Shown here in pieces: positions 46,782 to 55,830 of a stretch of 64,000 nucleotides of DNA. The position numbers and the translations under genes are program-made. This DNA is from Parabacteroides sp. (GTDB lineage: Bacteria > Bacteroidota > Bacteroidia > Bacteroidales > Tannerellaceae): positions 62,001 to 126,000 of the forward strand of contig JAFUOJ010000011.1 in assembly GCA_017481945.1 (NCBI GenBank), written 5' to 3'. Numbering within the stretch: position 1 is the stretch's first letter; each line of letters starts with the position of its first letter. A model generated the notes under the pieces. The model was not told the DNA's origin and did not search any database. It worked only from the letters and a program-made list of their open reading frames with translations.

Positions 46782-47567
46782 TTAACAATAGTTTATTACC
46801 TCTTTCTCACCGGAAAGAATTTGTTGAAGTTCTTCTGCCGTCACATTCGCCTCAATCTTTCCATTTTGAGCAACCGAAATCTTTCCTCTCTCTTCCGATA
46901 CAATTATAATCAATGCATCTGTTTCAAGTGACATACCTAAACCTGAACGATGACGAAGCCCCATCTCTTTCGGTAAATTTGCATTCTGAGCAACCGGAAG
47001 AATACAGCCTGCCGCCCGAATCCGATTGTCCGCGATAATCATTGCTCCGTCATGCAAAGGACTATTCTTAAAAAAGATATTCTCAATCAAACGAGCATTC
47101 ACGTCTGCACAAAACATTTCCCCCGTGTGCTCATAAATAGTCAAGTCTACATCTTGCTGAATACAAATCAAAGCCCCTGTCTTTTTCTTGGCCATATTCA
47201 TACAAGCTAAGACCACCGGCGCAATGTATTTACCCTCTTTTTCTTTATCAGTATTCCCTTTAGAAAAGATCTTTCCTACGAACTTCCATCCTCGGTGTGA
47301 CCCCAATGCAACTAAGAAACGACGAATTTCGTCTTGGAACAAGATTACCAACACAATGAAACCGACACTGATAAACTTATCAAAGATCGCTCCTATCAAA
47401 CGCATTTCCAACACCTGTGATACCAAAATCCAGACTATGATAAAAGAGACGACGCCACTAAAGATAGCTAATGTTCCTGAACTCTTCATCAGCTTATAGG
47501 TCTTGTATAGGAAAAAAGCCACAAACAAGACATCAATAAGATCCTTTATTCCAAAATTCATCCACAT
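46782..47567 (-). CDS. cdaA: Diadenylate cyclase CdaA
   Basis: Makes the second messenger c-di-AMP from two ATP. The 261-residue protein has an N-terminal region of about three transmembrane helices followed by the DisA_N domain with the two catalytic motifs SPLHDGAMI and LRHRSGLGMS. I use the ATG at 47567 just beyond the folP stop; a GTG at 47573 or an ATG at 47561 are alternatives. No CdaR-type regulator gene adjoins it. It is coupled to folP. Confidence 0.92.
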   Translation of the reverse strand: MWMNFGIKDLIDVLFVAFFLYKTYKLMKSSGTLAIFSGVVSFIIVWILVSQVLEMRLIGAIFDKFISVGFIVLVILFQDEIRRFLVALGSHRGWKFVGKIFSKGNTDKEKEGKYIAPVVLACMNMAKKKTGALICIQQDVDLTIYEHTGEMFCADVNARLIENIFFKNSPLHDGAMIIADNRIRAAGCILPVAQNANLPKEMGLRHRSGLGMSLETDALIIIVSEERGKISVAQNGKIEANVTAEELQQILSGEKEVINYC

Positions 47568-47569
47568 AA

Positions 47570-48409
47570 TCACTTCGTCTTTAATTGTTCTATAATCTGA
47601 ACTGCTTCCACTGCTGCCCTTACATCATGGACACGTAAAATATCAGCTCCATTCAATAAAGCGTATGTATTTAAAACTGTCGTTCCATTCAAACTATCTG
47701 CCGGAGTTCTGCCCAAAAGTTTATAAATCATACTTTTGCGGGATATACCAACCAATAAAGGTAAGTCAAACTCCTTAAACTCCCTCAGGTGACTCATCAA
47801 CGTATAATTCTGCTCTACCGTCTTACTGAAGCCAAAGCCAGGATCCAATATAATATCATTCACTCCTAACAGACGGAGCTGTCTCACTTTATGGGCAAAG
47901 TAAAGCATAATCTCCTCCATCATATCTCCATACTCCGTATATTGTTGCATGGTCTGAGGAGTTCCTCGCATATGCATTATTATATAAGGTACATGTAAAC
48001 GTGCTACCGTTTCAAACATCTTCCCGTCTAACTCTCCCCCTGATATATCATTGATAATCCCAACACCATACTCTTCTACACATCGACTGGCCACCTCAGA
48101 CCGAAATGTATCGACCGACAAAGCTACCTCCGGATAGTGTTCTTTTAATATCTTCAAAGCAAATACCAGACGATTCATCTCTTCCTCTGACGAGACTTCT
48201 GCAGCGTCCGGTCGAGAAGAATACCCCCCTATATCAATGATTTGTCCTCCTTCAGATAGTATTGTTTGAATACGTTCTTCGATAGCTGCCTCTGTTTGTT
48301 TTCTGCTATCTGCATAAAAAGAATCGGGAGTAACGTTCAATATTCCCATTACTAACGGCTTCTCCAATGAAGTCAGTGTTCCTCGAATGTTAAGTGTTTT
48401 CTGCGACAT
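47570..48409 (-). CDS. folP: Dihydropteroate synthase
   Basis: Joins p-aminobenzoate to the pterin in folate synthesis; the sulfonamide target. The 279 residues show VMGILNVTPDSFY, IDIGGYSSRPDA, ISVD-type SVDTFRSEVA, NDISGGELD and DPGFGFSKT. The ATG at 48409 is chosen because the box TATCTTTG lies 18 nt upstream at 48428. A longer reading to 48622 would run through two promoters and into murF. Its stop lies at the start of cdaA. Confidence 0.95.
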   Translation of the reverse strand: MSQKTLNIRGTLTSLEKPLVMGILNVTPDSFYADSRKQTEAAIEERIQTILSEGGQIIDIGGYSSRPDAAEVSSEEEMNRLVFALKILKEHYPEVALSVDTFRSEVASRCVEEYGVGIINDISGGELDGKMFETVARLHVPYIIMHMRGTPQTMQQYTEYGDMMEEIMLYFAHKVRQLRLLGVNDIILDPGFGFSKTVEQNYTLMSHLREFKEFDLPLLVGISRKSMIYKLLGRTPADSLNGTTVLNTYALLNGADILRVHDVRAAVEAVQIIEQLKTK

Positions 48410-48427
48410 TGTTATTTTTCTTTCCGG

Positions 48428-48435
48428 CAAAGATA
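48428..48435 (-). promoter_or_regulatory. -7 box (TATCTTTG) for folP-cdaA
   Basis: Exact consensus on the minus strand, 18 nt before the folP ATG. Divergent from the murF box 21 bp away. Confidence 0.65.
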
Positions 48436-48456
48436 AAGGTAAATACATTAAATCAC

Positions 48457-48464
48457 TACATTTG
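48457..48464 (+). promoter_or_regulatory. -7 box (TACATTTG) for murF
   Basis: TAnnTTTG match 39 nt before the murF ATG at 48504. It decides against a start at 48387. Confidence 0.6.
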
Positions 48465-48503
48465 CGCGAAATTACTCTTATAGAATTTTTAAAGAGAAAA
48501 GTT

Positions 48504-49787
48504 ATGACTATTCCTGAACTATATGAATTGTTCTTACACAATCCGAAAGTAACAACAGACAGTCGCAACTGTCCTTTCGGTTCTTTATTCTTTGCTTTGC
48601 GCGGAGAAAAGTTTGATGGCAATCAATACGCAGAAAAAGCATTAGCAGCCGGATGTTCATACGCCATCATCGACAATCCCGACTATTACACTGGCGAACG
48701 TACAATCTTAGTAGACAATGTACTAAACACGCTGCAACAATTGGCTCATCGCCATCGTAAAACCATTGGATGTCCGATTATTGGAATTACAGGAACAAAT
48801 GGGAAGACAACAACCAAGGAATTAATGGCAGCTGTTCTAAAGACAAAATATAACCTTCTTTACACGGAAGGCAACTTCAATAACCAGATCGGTGTACCTC
48901 TGACATTGCTCCGTCTGACCCATGATCATGAAATGGCAGTGATAGAAATGGGCGCCAGCCATCCGGGAGATATTAAAGAGTTAGTAGATATTGTACATCC
49001 AAATTACGGGATTATTACCAACGTAGGTAAAGCTCATTTGGAAGGTTTTGGCTCTTTTGAAGGAGTGATTCAAACGAAAGGAGAGCTATACGATTATATC
49101 CACCGAACCAAAGGGAAGATATTTATCAATCAAGAGAATCCCTATTTGATGAATATCGCCAAAGGAATCGAAGCCATTACTTACGGCTCTCAAGATACAG
49201 CCTTTGCACGTGGTTCAGTTATAAAAAGCGATCCCTTCTTGACTTTCGAATGGAAACAACAGGGGAAACCTCATATTGTTGATACGCATCTAATCGGAAG
49301 CTATAACTTAGATAACGTGTTAGCCGCTGTAGCCGTAGGACGTTATTTTAAAATTCCGGCGGAACGTATCAGTCGAGCTATTGCAGCTTACGAGCCAACT
49401 AACAACCGTTCACAATTCCAAAAGACGGAACGCAACAATCTAATTATCGACGCCTACAATGCAAACCCCAGCAGTATGCAGGTAGCATTGAACAACTTCG
49501 ACACAATGGATGTCTCTCCTAAAGCGCTTATCTTAGGAGATATGCGCGAATTAGGACCGACCAGTGACGAACTACATGCCGAAGTCGTAAGTCGTATTCA
49601 AGCAAGTAAATTCGATAAAGTCCTCCTTTGTGGGGAACATTTCCAAAAGGTTGGAGGAAACTTTACGACCTATGCCACCACTACTGAACTCATTGAAGCT
49701 CTTCAAAAAGCACCTCTATCCGGATATCACATCCTAATCAAAGGGTCACATAGTATGGCGTTAGAGAAGACAATAGCTTATCTATAA
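48504..49787 (+). CDS. murF: UDP-N-acetylmuramoyl-tripeptide--D-alanyl-D-alanine ligase
   Basis: Adds D-Ala-D-Ala to the UDP-MurNAc-tripeptide in peptidoglycan synthesis. The 427 residues have the N-terminal substrate domain (VTTDSRNCPFGSLFFALRGEKFDG), the P-loop GITGTNGKTTTKE, EMGASHPGDIKELV and the C-terminal DAYNANPSSMQVAL motif. The ATG at 48504 is supported by the box at 48457. A second MurF domain, fused to alanine racemase, occurs at 62451, so this is the stand-alone copy. Confidence 0.95.
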   Translation: MTIPELYELFLHNPKVTTDSRNCPFGSLFFALRGEKFDGNQYAEKALAAGCSYAIIDNPDYYTGERTILVDNVLNTLQQLAHRHRKTIGCPIIGITGTNGKTTTKELMAAVLKTKYNLLYTEGNFNNQIGVPLTLLRLTHDHEMAVIEMGASHPGDIKELVDIVHPNYGIITNVGKAHLEGFGSFEGVIQTKGELYDYIHRTKGKIFINQENPYLMNIAKGIEAITYGSQDTAFARGSVIKSDPFLTFEWKQQGKPHIVDTHLIGSYNLDNVLAAVAVGRYFKIPAERISRAIAAYEPTNNRSQFQKTERNNLIIDAYNANPSSMQVALNNFDTMDVSPKALILGDMRELGPTSDELHAEVVSRIQASKFDKVLLCGEHFQKVGGNFTTYATTTELIEALQKAPLSGYHILIKGSHSMALEKTIAYL

Positions 49788-49812
49788 TTATTACTAATCA
49801 TTACAATAATAA

Positions 49813-49851
49813 ATAGAAGTATTCTTTGACGAGAGAAAAGAATACTTCTAT
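49813..49851. terminator. Bidirectional terminator between murF and the MG-like pseudogene
   Basis: 15-bp perfect arms (ATAGAAGTATTCTTT / AAAGAATACTTCTAT) with a 9-nt loop and T-rich flank on the plus strand. The right arm overlaps the stop codon of the leftward gene. Confidence 0.8.
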
Positions 49852-51870
49852 TTTATAACTCTCAAATTACAAATGGTAGAACCTAAAAGATTTAGCCCAT
49901 TTATTCCTTCAATCCGTCCTATAAAACCAGTATTAATATCTGAACAATAAAAAGAAATTATCGCTTCCCCTTTTTCATCCGTCACAACAGAAGGTGACCA
50001 AAACAAAGTATTTCGAGAATCAGGTATAGGAGATTCCAAGTCAACTTCATCTGGTTGATAAAATTCACGTAAAGCATAATATCCTTTTGTCCTCCAAATA
50101 TTGTTTAAACGCAAAAGTTCCTCCTCTGAATATTCGGGTCCTTCATAGACTATTGTTCGTCTATCAATAACGGAAAAACGATTACCCTCACCAATACATT
50201 CATAATATTGAGCTTTAAGAAGAGCATAACTTTTTCCAACAATAGGAGTATTTCGTTCTTTTTCTGTTATCGGACAAGGACAGTATTCCGGATTATGATG
50301 ATGAGTATAACCGGGTAAATAATTCTCTAAAAAATCATGTTCACAAACCCAAGGTCCGAAGTTTATCTGAGCAAGACTATCAAGATGTCCCATCATCTTA
50401 TCTCTAAATAACCTTTGTGCTTTTCCTGTAACTGTTATGCCATCCAATAATACAGTAGTATCACTACTTACTATAGGTAAATTTAACAAGGGTTGTTCTT
50501 CTTCATCTACTGGAGTTAATTTAGGGAAATAAGATTGCCGACTTCCTCTTATGCTATTTATTTGATTAAAGAAATCTACCAATTCTAATATTGGTTTATT
50601 ATTATTTGGCAACAGTGATTTAAAATAAACATACCCACCTCGTAGTTCTTTCATCAAATCAGTATTAACAAAAAAATGACCAAGAGAGTCAGCTTCTATG
50701 ATTGTTGTATTTCTTTCTGTACCTGTAACTTGTATCAATTGTAGTGTCTCCACACTCTTTTTTCTATTCTTTACCGTTTGAATACCAACTATTTCATCCA
50801 GCAAAAAAGGTCTACCCGAATAGGAATTATTAAATATATGCCACACATATCTTCTCCATCCTTGAGTGAGTAAAAGTAAATCTAAAGCTTCTATACGATC
50901 ACTATTTTCCTCATCAAAATAATAAGTTGGATTATAAATATTTCCCCGTATTTGAGAAGATAAATAACAATAAACAGGTAGACTGTGTTTATTTTCTGTA
51001 TAATCATAAGCTTGGTCATATACACTAACCCCTAAATGAGCTTTTATCGGATTACCTTTATCATCTGTTACCTTTATCTTTATAGTTGCTTTCTCACGAG
51101 TCTTAAAATGTTTCTTTTCAGGTTCAGCTGTAATATACAACTTCTTTTCCGGATGAACATAGACCAACCTTTCAGCAATAGGTTCCATAGCCTCATTCAA
51201 AAGGGTAAACTCTGCTATTCCCTGATAGAGAAAGTTACTTAATGGGATTCTCATTTTCAAATTATCTTTCAAGACACCTTTAGCCATACAATAAACTTTC
51301 CCTCGCATGTGTCCTATTAAATATACCATTTGTTGAGGTAAACCATAACTTTGAGAAATAATAAAGTCTACATTCTCTTTATTCTGTCTGAGTAAACGTA
51401 AGGAAATTCCTTGTATTTGAACTTTAGGTAATGTATAAGATTTTCCATTATTAAGCCTAACTTCATACACCTTATCTCGAACAGGAGTAAACATAACAGA
51501 CCCCATTCCATCATGTTTACTCTTTACTGTAATAATCGGTTTATCATTTTCATAAAGCATACCTTCTATGTCAGAAGGAGTCCCTTTACCATTTGTTGCT
51601 TTAAATGCAAGCCGGGAAACAATTCCATTAATCAGGTAACCTCCTTCGGGAAACATAGAGAAGCGAAAGGTAGTATCTCTTAATTGGTTATCAGGAGTAA
51701 AACTATTTCTTATATTCTTAACCACTTTTATTCTCCGAACAGAAGGAGTGATTAGGGTATTTACTCCAGTTCTTTTCTAATTGTTCGGTAAATGACTCAA
51801 CAGTAGATTGACCATAAAGAGCTATACTCCAAATTACACATAAAAAGATTATTAAAATCCTTTGCTTCAT
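49848..51870 (-). pseudogene. Disrupted alpha-2-macroglobulin (MG)-like surface protein gene
   Basis: Two adjacent fragments. The 5' piece (51870-51718, 50 codons) begins with an ATG and a signal peptide (MKQRILIIFLCVIWSIA, LYGQ) followed by ESFTEQLEKNWSKYP, the usual mature N-terminus of these proteins, then leaves frame and stops. The 3' piece (51725-49848, 625 codons) starts in another frame and resumes at FSMFPEGGYLINGIVSRLAFKA, typical of the middle of the family. By my recollection of full-length relatives about 250 residues of N-terminal MG domains are missing. The rest is open to the end (FWSPSVVTDEKGEAIISFYCSD). A secreted product is not expected unless frameshifting occurs. Confidence 0.7.
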
Positions 51871-51893
51871 ATTCCATCCTCTATTTAAAGGAG

Positions 51894-53132
51894 TCAATGA
51901 GTCAATTCCTTTGGTGTTAATATTTTAAATCTCATATAGCTATCTTCAATATCAGAAGAATCAATGTATTCAATATTCAATCCCTCTTCTGTAACAAATG
52001 AATTCTTCCAATTCCATTTTTCACCTGTTCCTAACAGCTTTTCTCCTAAATAGAAAAACTCTTTATCCATAAGAACTACAACGATATTCTTTTCTTCTAA
52101 CTTGGTATATTTAGTTGCATCCTTTATGCCTTGCTGTACAAAACGATAATAAACCTCTCTCCAAGGATCATATAATATGGCTGCATATAAATCTTGTTTC
52201 AGATAATGAGTATAAACTAATTCTTTCGGAGTTTTAGCTGTCGGTGAATAATCTATAGAAGAAATCGTTCGAACTTCATTTCCTCCTCCATATACCAACT
52301 TAGAAACATTAGAATCCCAAGAAGAGATATAAATATCATGTGAAGTAGGAAAGCTATGAATTAACTCTCCTTGCGGAGAAACAGTTGGATATACTTGCAT
52401 AAACAAAGGATCTTCCCAATTGGCATTATTACCGTATAAAGCATTCGGATAAGTATGAAGAAACTCTAATTGTTTACTATCCAAATGAATAGAAGCTGTA
52501 AAATGGAACTTATCAATAATCGTATCTTCAATAGAGAATGGACACATCCCTGTTAAAATCAAATGGTTATTTACTTCTAACATAGGACATACTGTATTGA
52601 AAAAATATTGAGGATAGAATAAAAACCAATCCTGTTCCTTTTTACGCAATGATATTCGCTCTTTTACAACTCCTAAATGATCAGTTAAAGCGACCTCTAC
52701 CAACGGACGATTATAAATATAAATAGAGTCTCTATTTTTAATATAATAACCACCTATTCCCAGAATCGCGTTAGGACCTTCTTTACTATAGCTCACCTTA
52801 TTCATAAAGCGTCCTTTGTCATAATCAAAAAAATAAATTGAATGATTATACGTATTTAGAGATGTTAGTATCCTTGAACCAGAAGAATCATAATACATTT
52901 GCAGATATGGTGATTCAGGAGCTACCGTCTCATCTAAAAGGATGTTCTTCTCTCCACTAACAACTAAAGCATGTGTCGCCTGTAGTTTCCCTTTTTGTTT
53001 GTTTTCTGACGAAACAACAGAAGTAGAACAAGAGGTAAAAAATAGAACTACAACTAAACAAAACAGACTAAATGCTATATCAATCTCTTTTTTCAACTTA
53101 AACGATCCCCTGTTTAACATAGCAGATAACAT
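51894..53132 (-). CDS. DUF4221-like lipoprotein
   Basis: A 412-residue lipoprotein with lipobox FFTSC (Cys about 35) after a rather long N-terminal region; a start at 53120 (MLNRGSFKLKK) would shorten it. The body has repeated beta-strand patterns with many aromatic residues (YIKNRDSIYIYNRP; VYPTVSPQGELIHSFPTSHDIYI; RLYGGG-type LVYGGGNEVRTISSIDY), typical of DUF4221-family beta-propeller lipoproteins of gut Bacteroidales. Function unknown. It lies 23 nt upstream of the disrupted MG-like gene. Confidence 0.65.
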   Translation of the reverse strand: MLSAMLNRGSFKLKKEIDIAFSLFCLVVVLFFTSCSTSVVSSENKQKGKLQATHALVVSGEKNILLDETVAPESPYLQMYYDSSGSRILTSLNTYNHSIYFFDYDKGRFMNKVSYSKEGPNAILGIGGYYIKNRDSIYIYNRPLVEVALTDHLGVVKERISLRKKEQDWFLFYPQYFFNTVCPMLEVNNHLILTGMCPFSIEDTIIDKFHFTASIHLDSKQLEFLHTYPNALYGNNANWEDPLFMQVYPTVSPQGELIHSFPTSHDIYISSWDSNVSKLVYGGGNEVRTISSIDYSPTAKTPKELVYTHYLKQDLYAAILYDPWREVYYRFVQQGIKDATKYTKLEEKNIVVVLMDKEFFYLGEKLLGTGEKWNWKNSFVTEEGLNIEYIDSSDIEDSYMRFKILTPKELTH

Positions 53133-53166
53133 TCAAAAGAATTATAACTCATCCAAAATATAAAAG

Positions 53167-53174
53167 CAAAAGTA
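53167..53174 (-). promoter_or_regulatory. -7 box (TACTTTTG) for the DUF4221-like gene
   Basis: TAnnTTTG match on the minus strand, 34 nt before the first start codon. It would make 53132-49848 a separate transcript from the propeller gene upstream. Confidence 0.5.
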
Positions 53175-53183
53175 CTAATGCCT

Positions 53184-54278
53184 TCACTCAATCCTAAACT
53201 TCAATACCGCTGGATTGCTTTCGGCATTCTCGTCGGTTAGTAGCTTTCCGCTTTCTCCTTCATCCAAAACACAGTAGAAAACATTGTCTTTCACAAAGGA
53301 TGGCCAAGCATAGACTGTCGTATTCCCCACCTTGAATGGTAATCCTCTAAAGTCAGAAGCCTGCTCAAAGATATTACGATAGCACAGCTTTGCGGAAGAG
53401 ATATCCCAAAGGTCAAAATAGATCTTCGAGTTATAATAATAGGTAATGAAACAATGTTTCTCGGAGAAACAAAGTACATCTCCCCATATATATTGATTCC
53501 GTTCTCTTTTCCTCTTCATGTCATAAAGAACTTCATCCGGAATTGACAACTGCCCTTTATCTATATATAAGGTAGGATTCAAGCCTCCCTCTTCAACGAT
53601 TTGGAACAAAGTGTCTTTCTCATAGAAGTAAACCGAGCTGTTTGACTTTATGAAATCTTTTGTCGGTACATATCCTTTGGGGATAAACGTATTTGTTCTT
53701 TCCCGGCCCCAAACGAGTTTTCCTTGAGGAGTACTGATACAAATATCATAAAGACAGGTATCGGTCATCGAATTAAATGATACCCAATTCTTATTCTTCA
53801 AGGTCTCAAACGCCACAATCGAGTCTGCCTTTGTCCTGCCCAAGAACTTTCCATCCACTACGGAGTATCTATTTATCGCCTTTTTAGGGAAATCCAATAT
53901 CGAAACAACATTAGAACCGCTATCAAAAGTCAAATCTAAGATATTCAGATAGTCCTCCGGCCCTTCTCCATTTCGTTTGATCGAAGAGAGATACTTCCCG
54001 GTAGAGCTATCGAATAGATAAATACTTTTAAAATCATAAACCATGAACTTATCCGAAACCTCATCCACCATGAAAGCCCTTCCCAGCAAAGAAGCTTCTG
54101 TCAATTCCAAAGGTGTTACCAATTGTATCTGTATCTTTTCGTTCAACCAAGAATCATCTATCTGCTTACCTCCCTCTTGTAAACTTTCATACACCGGTAA
54201 AGTTTTCAATACATTTTCCTTCTGTTCGTTACAGGCAGACAGAAGGCTTAGAGCTGTCAATAAAATCAAATGTCTCAT
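53184..54278 (-). CDS. 6-bladed beta-propeller lipoprotein (BF3164/DUF4934-type)
   Basis: A 364-residue lipoprotein: signal segment with lipobox LSAC (Cys about 16), then repeated propeller-like blades with the phrases DFKSIYLFDSSTGKYLSSIKRNGEGPEDYLNILDLTFD, split here at SSTGKYL, and DLWDISSAKLCYRN. The GEGP motif at the blade turn is typical of this Bacteroidota group. No enzyme activity is assigned to the family. It follows the CarboxypepD_reg gene by 4 nt, so the pair is co-transcribed. Confidence 0.72.
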   Translation of the reverse strand: MRHLILLTALSLLSACNEQKENVLKTLPVYESLQEGGKQIDDSWLNEKIQIQLVTPLELTEASLLGRAFMVDEVSDKFMVYDFKSIYLFDSSTGKYLSSIKRNGEGPEDYLNILDLTFDSGSNVVSILDFPKKAINRYSVVDGKFLGRTKADSIVAFETLKNKNWVSFNSMTDTCLYDICISTPQGKLVWGRERTNTFIPKGYVPTKDFIKSNSSVYFYEKDTLFQIVEEGGLNPTLYIDKGQLSIPDEVLYDMKRKRERNQYIWGDVLCFSEKHCFITYYYNSKIYFDLWDISSAKLCYRNIFEQASDFRGLPFKVGNTTVYAWPSFVKDNVFYCVLDEGESGKLLTDENAESNPAVLKFRIE

Positions 54279-54282
54279 CCTC

Positions 54283-55539
54283 TTATCTTCTTTTCTTTAA
54301 TTTATTTACTGCTGATTCGAGGGATTCGGTAGGTTCTATAATGTTATAGTCCTTCCAAAAGTCCTCATCCCAATATTCATTTACAGCGTCATAAAAGACT
54401 TGCCGCTGCTTAAAAGCGTCTTTGTATTTGATGGATTCCACTCCTTCCTCTTCCCGATCGACCATTACCATCTCTGAATAAGTAGTGAAGGTCGAAGAGA
54501 ACAACCGCTTCTTCCAGTCGCACTTGAAACGCATGACGTTCCGAATGTAGTTCAAATAGGTCTTATCTCCCTGTTGTTTATAGGTGATTAGGAAGGAAGC
54601 CTCCTGCGGTTTGAAGTACAAGCCGGCAGGTTTCTTATATAAAATAGCCCGCGTTGCCTTGTCTCGATTGGACATATCCAATTCAAACTCGGCACGTGTA
54701 AAAGCCAAACGTTCCTGATCAATGTAAAGTTTCCCGACGTAAAGCGCATAGTCCAAAAAGACTGCCGGCTGGAAACGCACGACATATTGCATTCGGTTGT
54801 CCAAGCTCACCGGTTTATCCATCGTAAACTCATACTGATTCAAATACTCCAATGCCAATAACTCTTCCCCATTCTTTACTACATCCAAAAAAACGGACAG
54901 GGAAGGGCCGCCCACAATCTTGATTGCCAGCGTATCACTCCGCTTTTGGCTCATCAGACGACGCCCCTTCGACAGCTGAACTCGGTCATAATTGGCGACT
55001 CTTTTGGAGTAAGCCGTCTTATAAACATTCATCACAGCCTCGGAAATACCAATGTAACGACGTCCCTTTTGAATCGTTTCGCGATAGAAAGCAGAGAAGA
55101 GATTCTCCTTATCGGCATAGTTCTGCGGAATCTTTTCAATCGCTTTCTCCACCAAGTCGCGCGGAGTACCCCCGTAAACATGTACCTCATCCAGCATTTG
55201 TGCCGTAGGAGTCATCCATATTGTCAGCCGGTCACTCTGCTTTTCAATCGTTTCTATACTTAAATGGGAGTTTAAATAGCCGACATGAGAGAAGACTAAT
55301 CCGCGACCGGCAGTCGCTTTTGAGACCTTCAAAGAAAAGACTCCGTCTTCATTACTTACCGTACCGATGGAACTACCGACAACGGAAATATTCACATTCT
55401 CCAGCTCTTTCCGGTTTTCTTTATCCTTAATGACACCGGTAATCACCAGATTATCCGAACTTTGTTGCCCCTGCGCCGGCCATAGGAAAGCCAAAGAGCC
55501 CAGGAAACAGCCTAATAGTATTATCATTCTTTGTCTCAT
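54283..55539 (-). CDS. CarboxypepD_reg-like domain protein
   Basis: A 418-residue secreted protein: signal peptide cut after AQGQQ (about residue 25), an N-terminal carboxypeptidase-regulatory-like Ig fold (VITGVIKDKENRKELENVNISVVGSSIGTVSNEDGVFSLKV, split at ELENVN), then a long helical/beta region without a recognised catalytic site. The layout matches TonB-plug-less relatives of SusC-like proteins often found near propeller lipoproteins. Base composition looks GC-richer than the AT-rich genes at 49.8-53.1 kb. Role in the envelope is inferred only. Confidence 0.75.
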   Translation of the reverse strand: MRQRMIILLGCFLGSLAFLWPAQGQQSSDNLVITGVIKDKENRKELENVNISVVGSSIGTVSNEDGVFSLKVSKATAGRGLVFSHVGYLNSHLSIETIEKQSDRLTIWMTPTAQMLDEVHVYGGTPRDLVEKAIEKIPQNYADKENLFSAFYRETIQKGRRYIGISEAVMNVYKTAYSKRVANYDRVQLSKGRRLMSQKRSDTLAIKIVGGPSLSVFLDVVKNGEELLALEYLNQYEFTMDKPVSLDNRMQYVVRFQPAVFLDYALYVGKLYIDQERLAFTRAEFELDMSNRDKATRAILYKKPAGLYFKPQEASFLITYKQQGDKTYLNYIRNVMRFKCDWKKRLFSSTFTTYSEMVMVDREEEGVESIKYKDAFKQRQVFYDAVNEYWDEDFWKDYNIIEPTESLESAVNKLKKRR

Positions 55540-55584
55540 CTCCGTACGGTATTAAAAGGTTATCCATCCACACTTATCACTATA

Positions 55585-55592
55585 CAAATATA
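55585..55592 (-). promoter_or_regulatory. -7 box (TATATTTG) for the CarboxypepD_reg/propeller pair
   Basis: TAnnTTTG match on the minus strand, 46 nt before the ATG at 55539. Confidence 0.5.
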
Positions 55593-55721
55593 ATTTATTT
55601 AGCAATAAAAGTAAATAGATACATTACATGTTTTAAAACCGATTTTACAGAAACTTTGCAGTAGTGCCTACCTCTCGTTCCCCTATTGCCTAACATCCGA
55701 AAAGGTACTTGCGAGAAGGCT

Positions 55722-55815
55722 GAAAGTTTCTTACTATGAAACTCGAAGTTTCAAACAATGAAACTAAAAGTTTCAAGGCATGAAACTCGGAGTTTCTTAC
55801 TTGAAACTTTTAGGG
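55722..55815. repeat. Short palindromic tandem repeat array (22-bp unit)
   Basis: Units of about 22 bp: GAAACTnnnAGTTTC (6-bp arms, 3-nt centre) plus a 7-nt linker. Full units start at 55738, 55760 and 55782. A shortened unit lies at 55722 (GAAAGTTTC) and a half unit at 55803 (GAAACTTTT). The linker varies (AAACAAT, AAGGCAT, TTACTT). It fills the gap between the DUF6078-like gene and the promoter region of the CarboxypepD_reg gene. There are no unique spacers of CRISPR length. Confidence 0.8.
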
Positions 55816-55830
55816 AACTCTTAAAGTAGT

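Noticed and set aside
48387..48503. Longer murF from 48387
   Set aside because: Starts upstream of the TACATTTG box; the first 39 residues do not fit the MurF N-terminus.
48410..48622. Longer folP from 48622
   Set aside because: Would run through both -7 boxes and overlap murF; the extra 71 residues lack family similarity.
54924..55263. Two plus-strand readings of 94-105 codons opposite the CarboxypepD_reg gene
   Set aside because: Antisense shadows of a well-supported gene with no family features.
55722..55815. CRISPR array
   Set aside because: Units are 22 bp with 7-nt linkers; there are no unique spacers of about 30 bp and no cas genes in the window.
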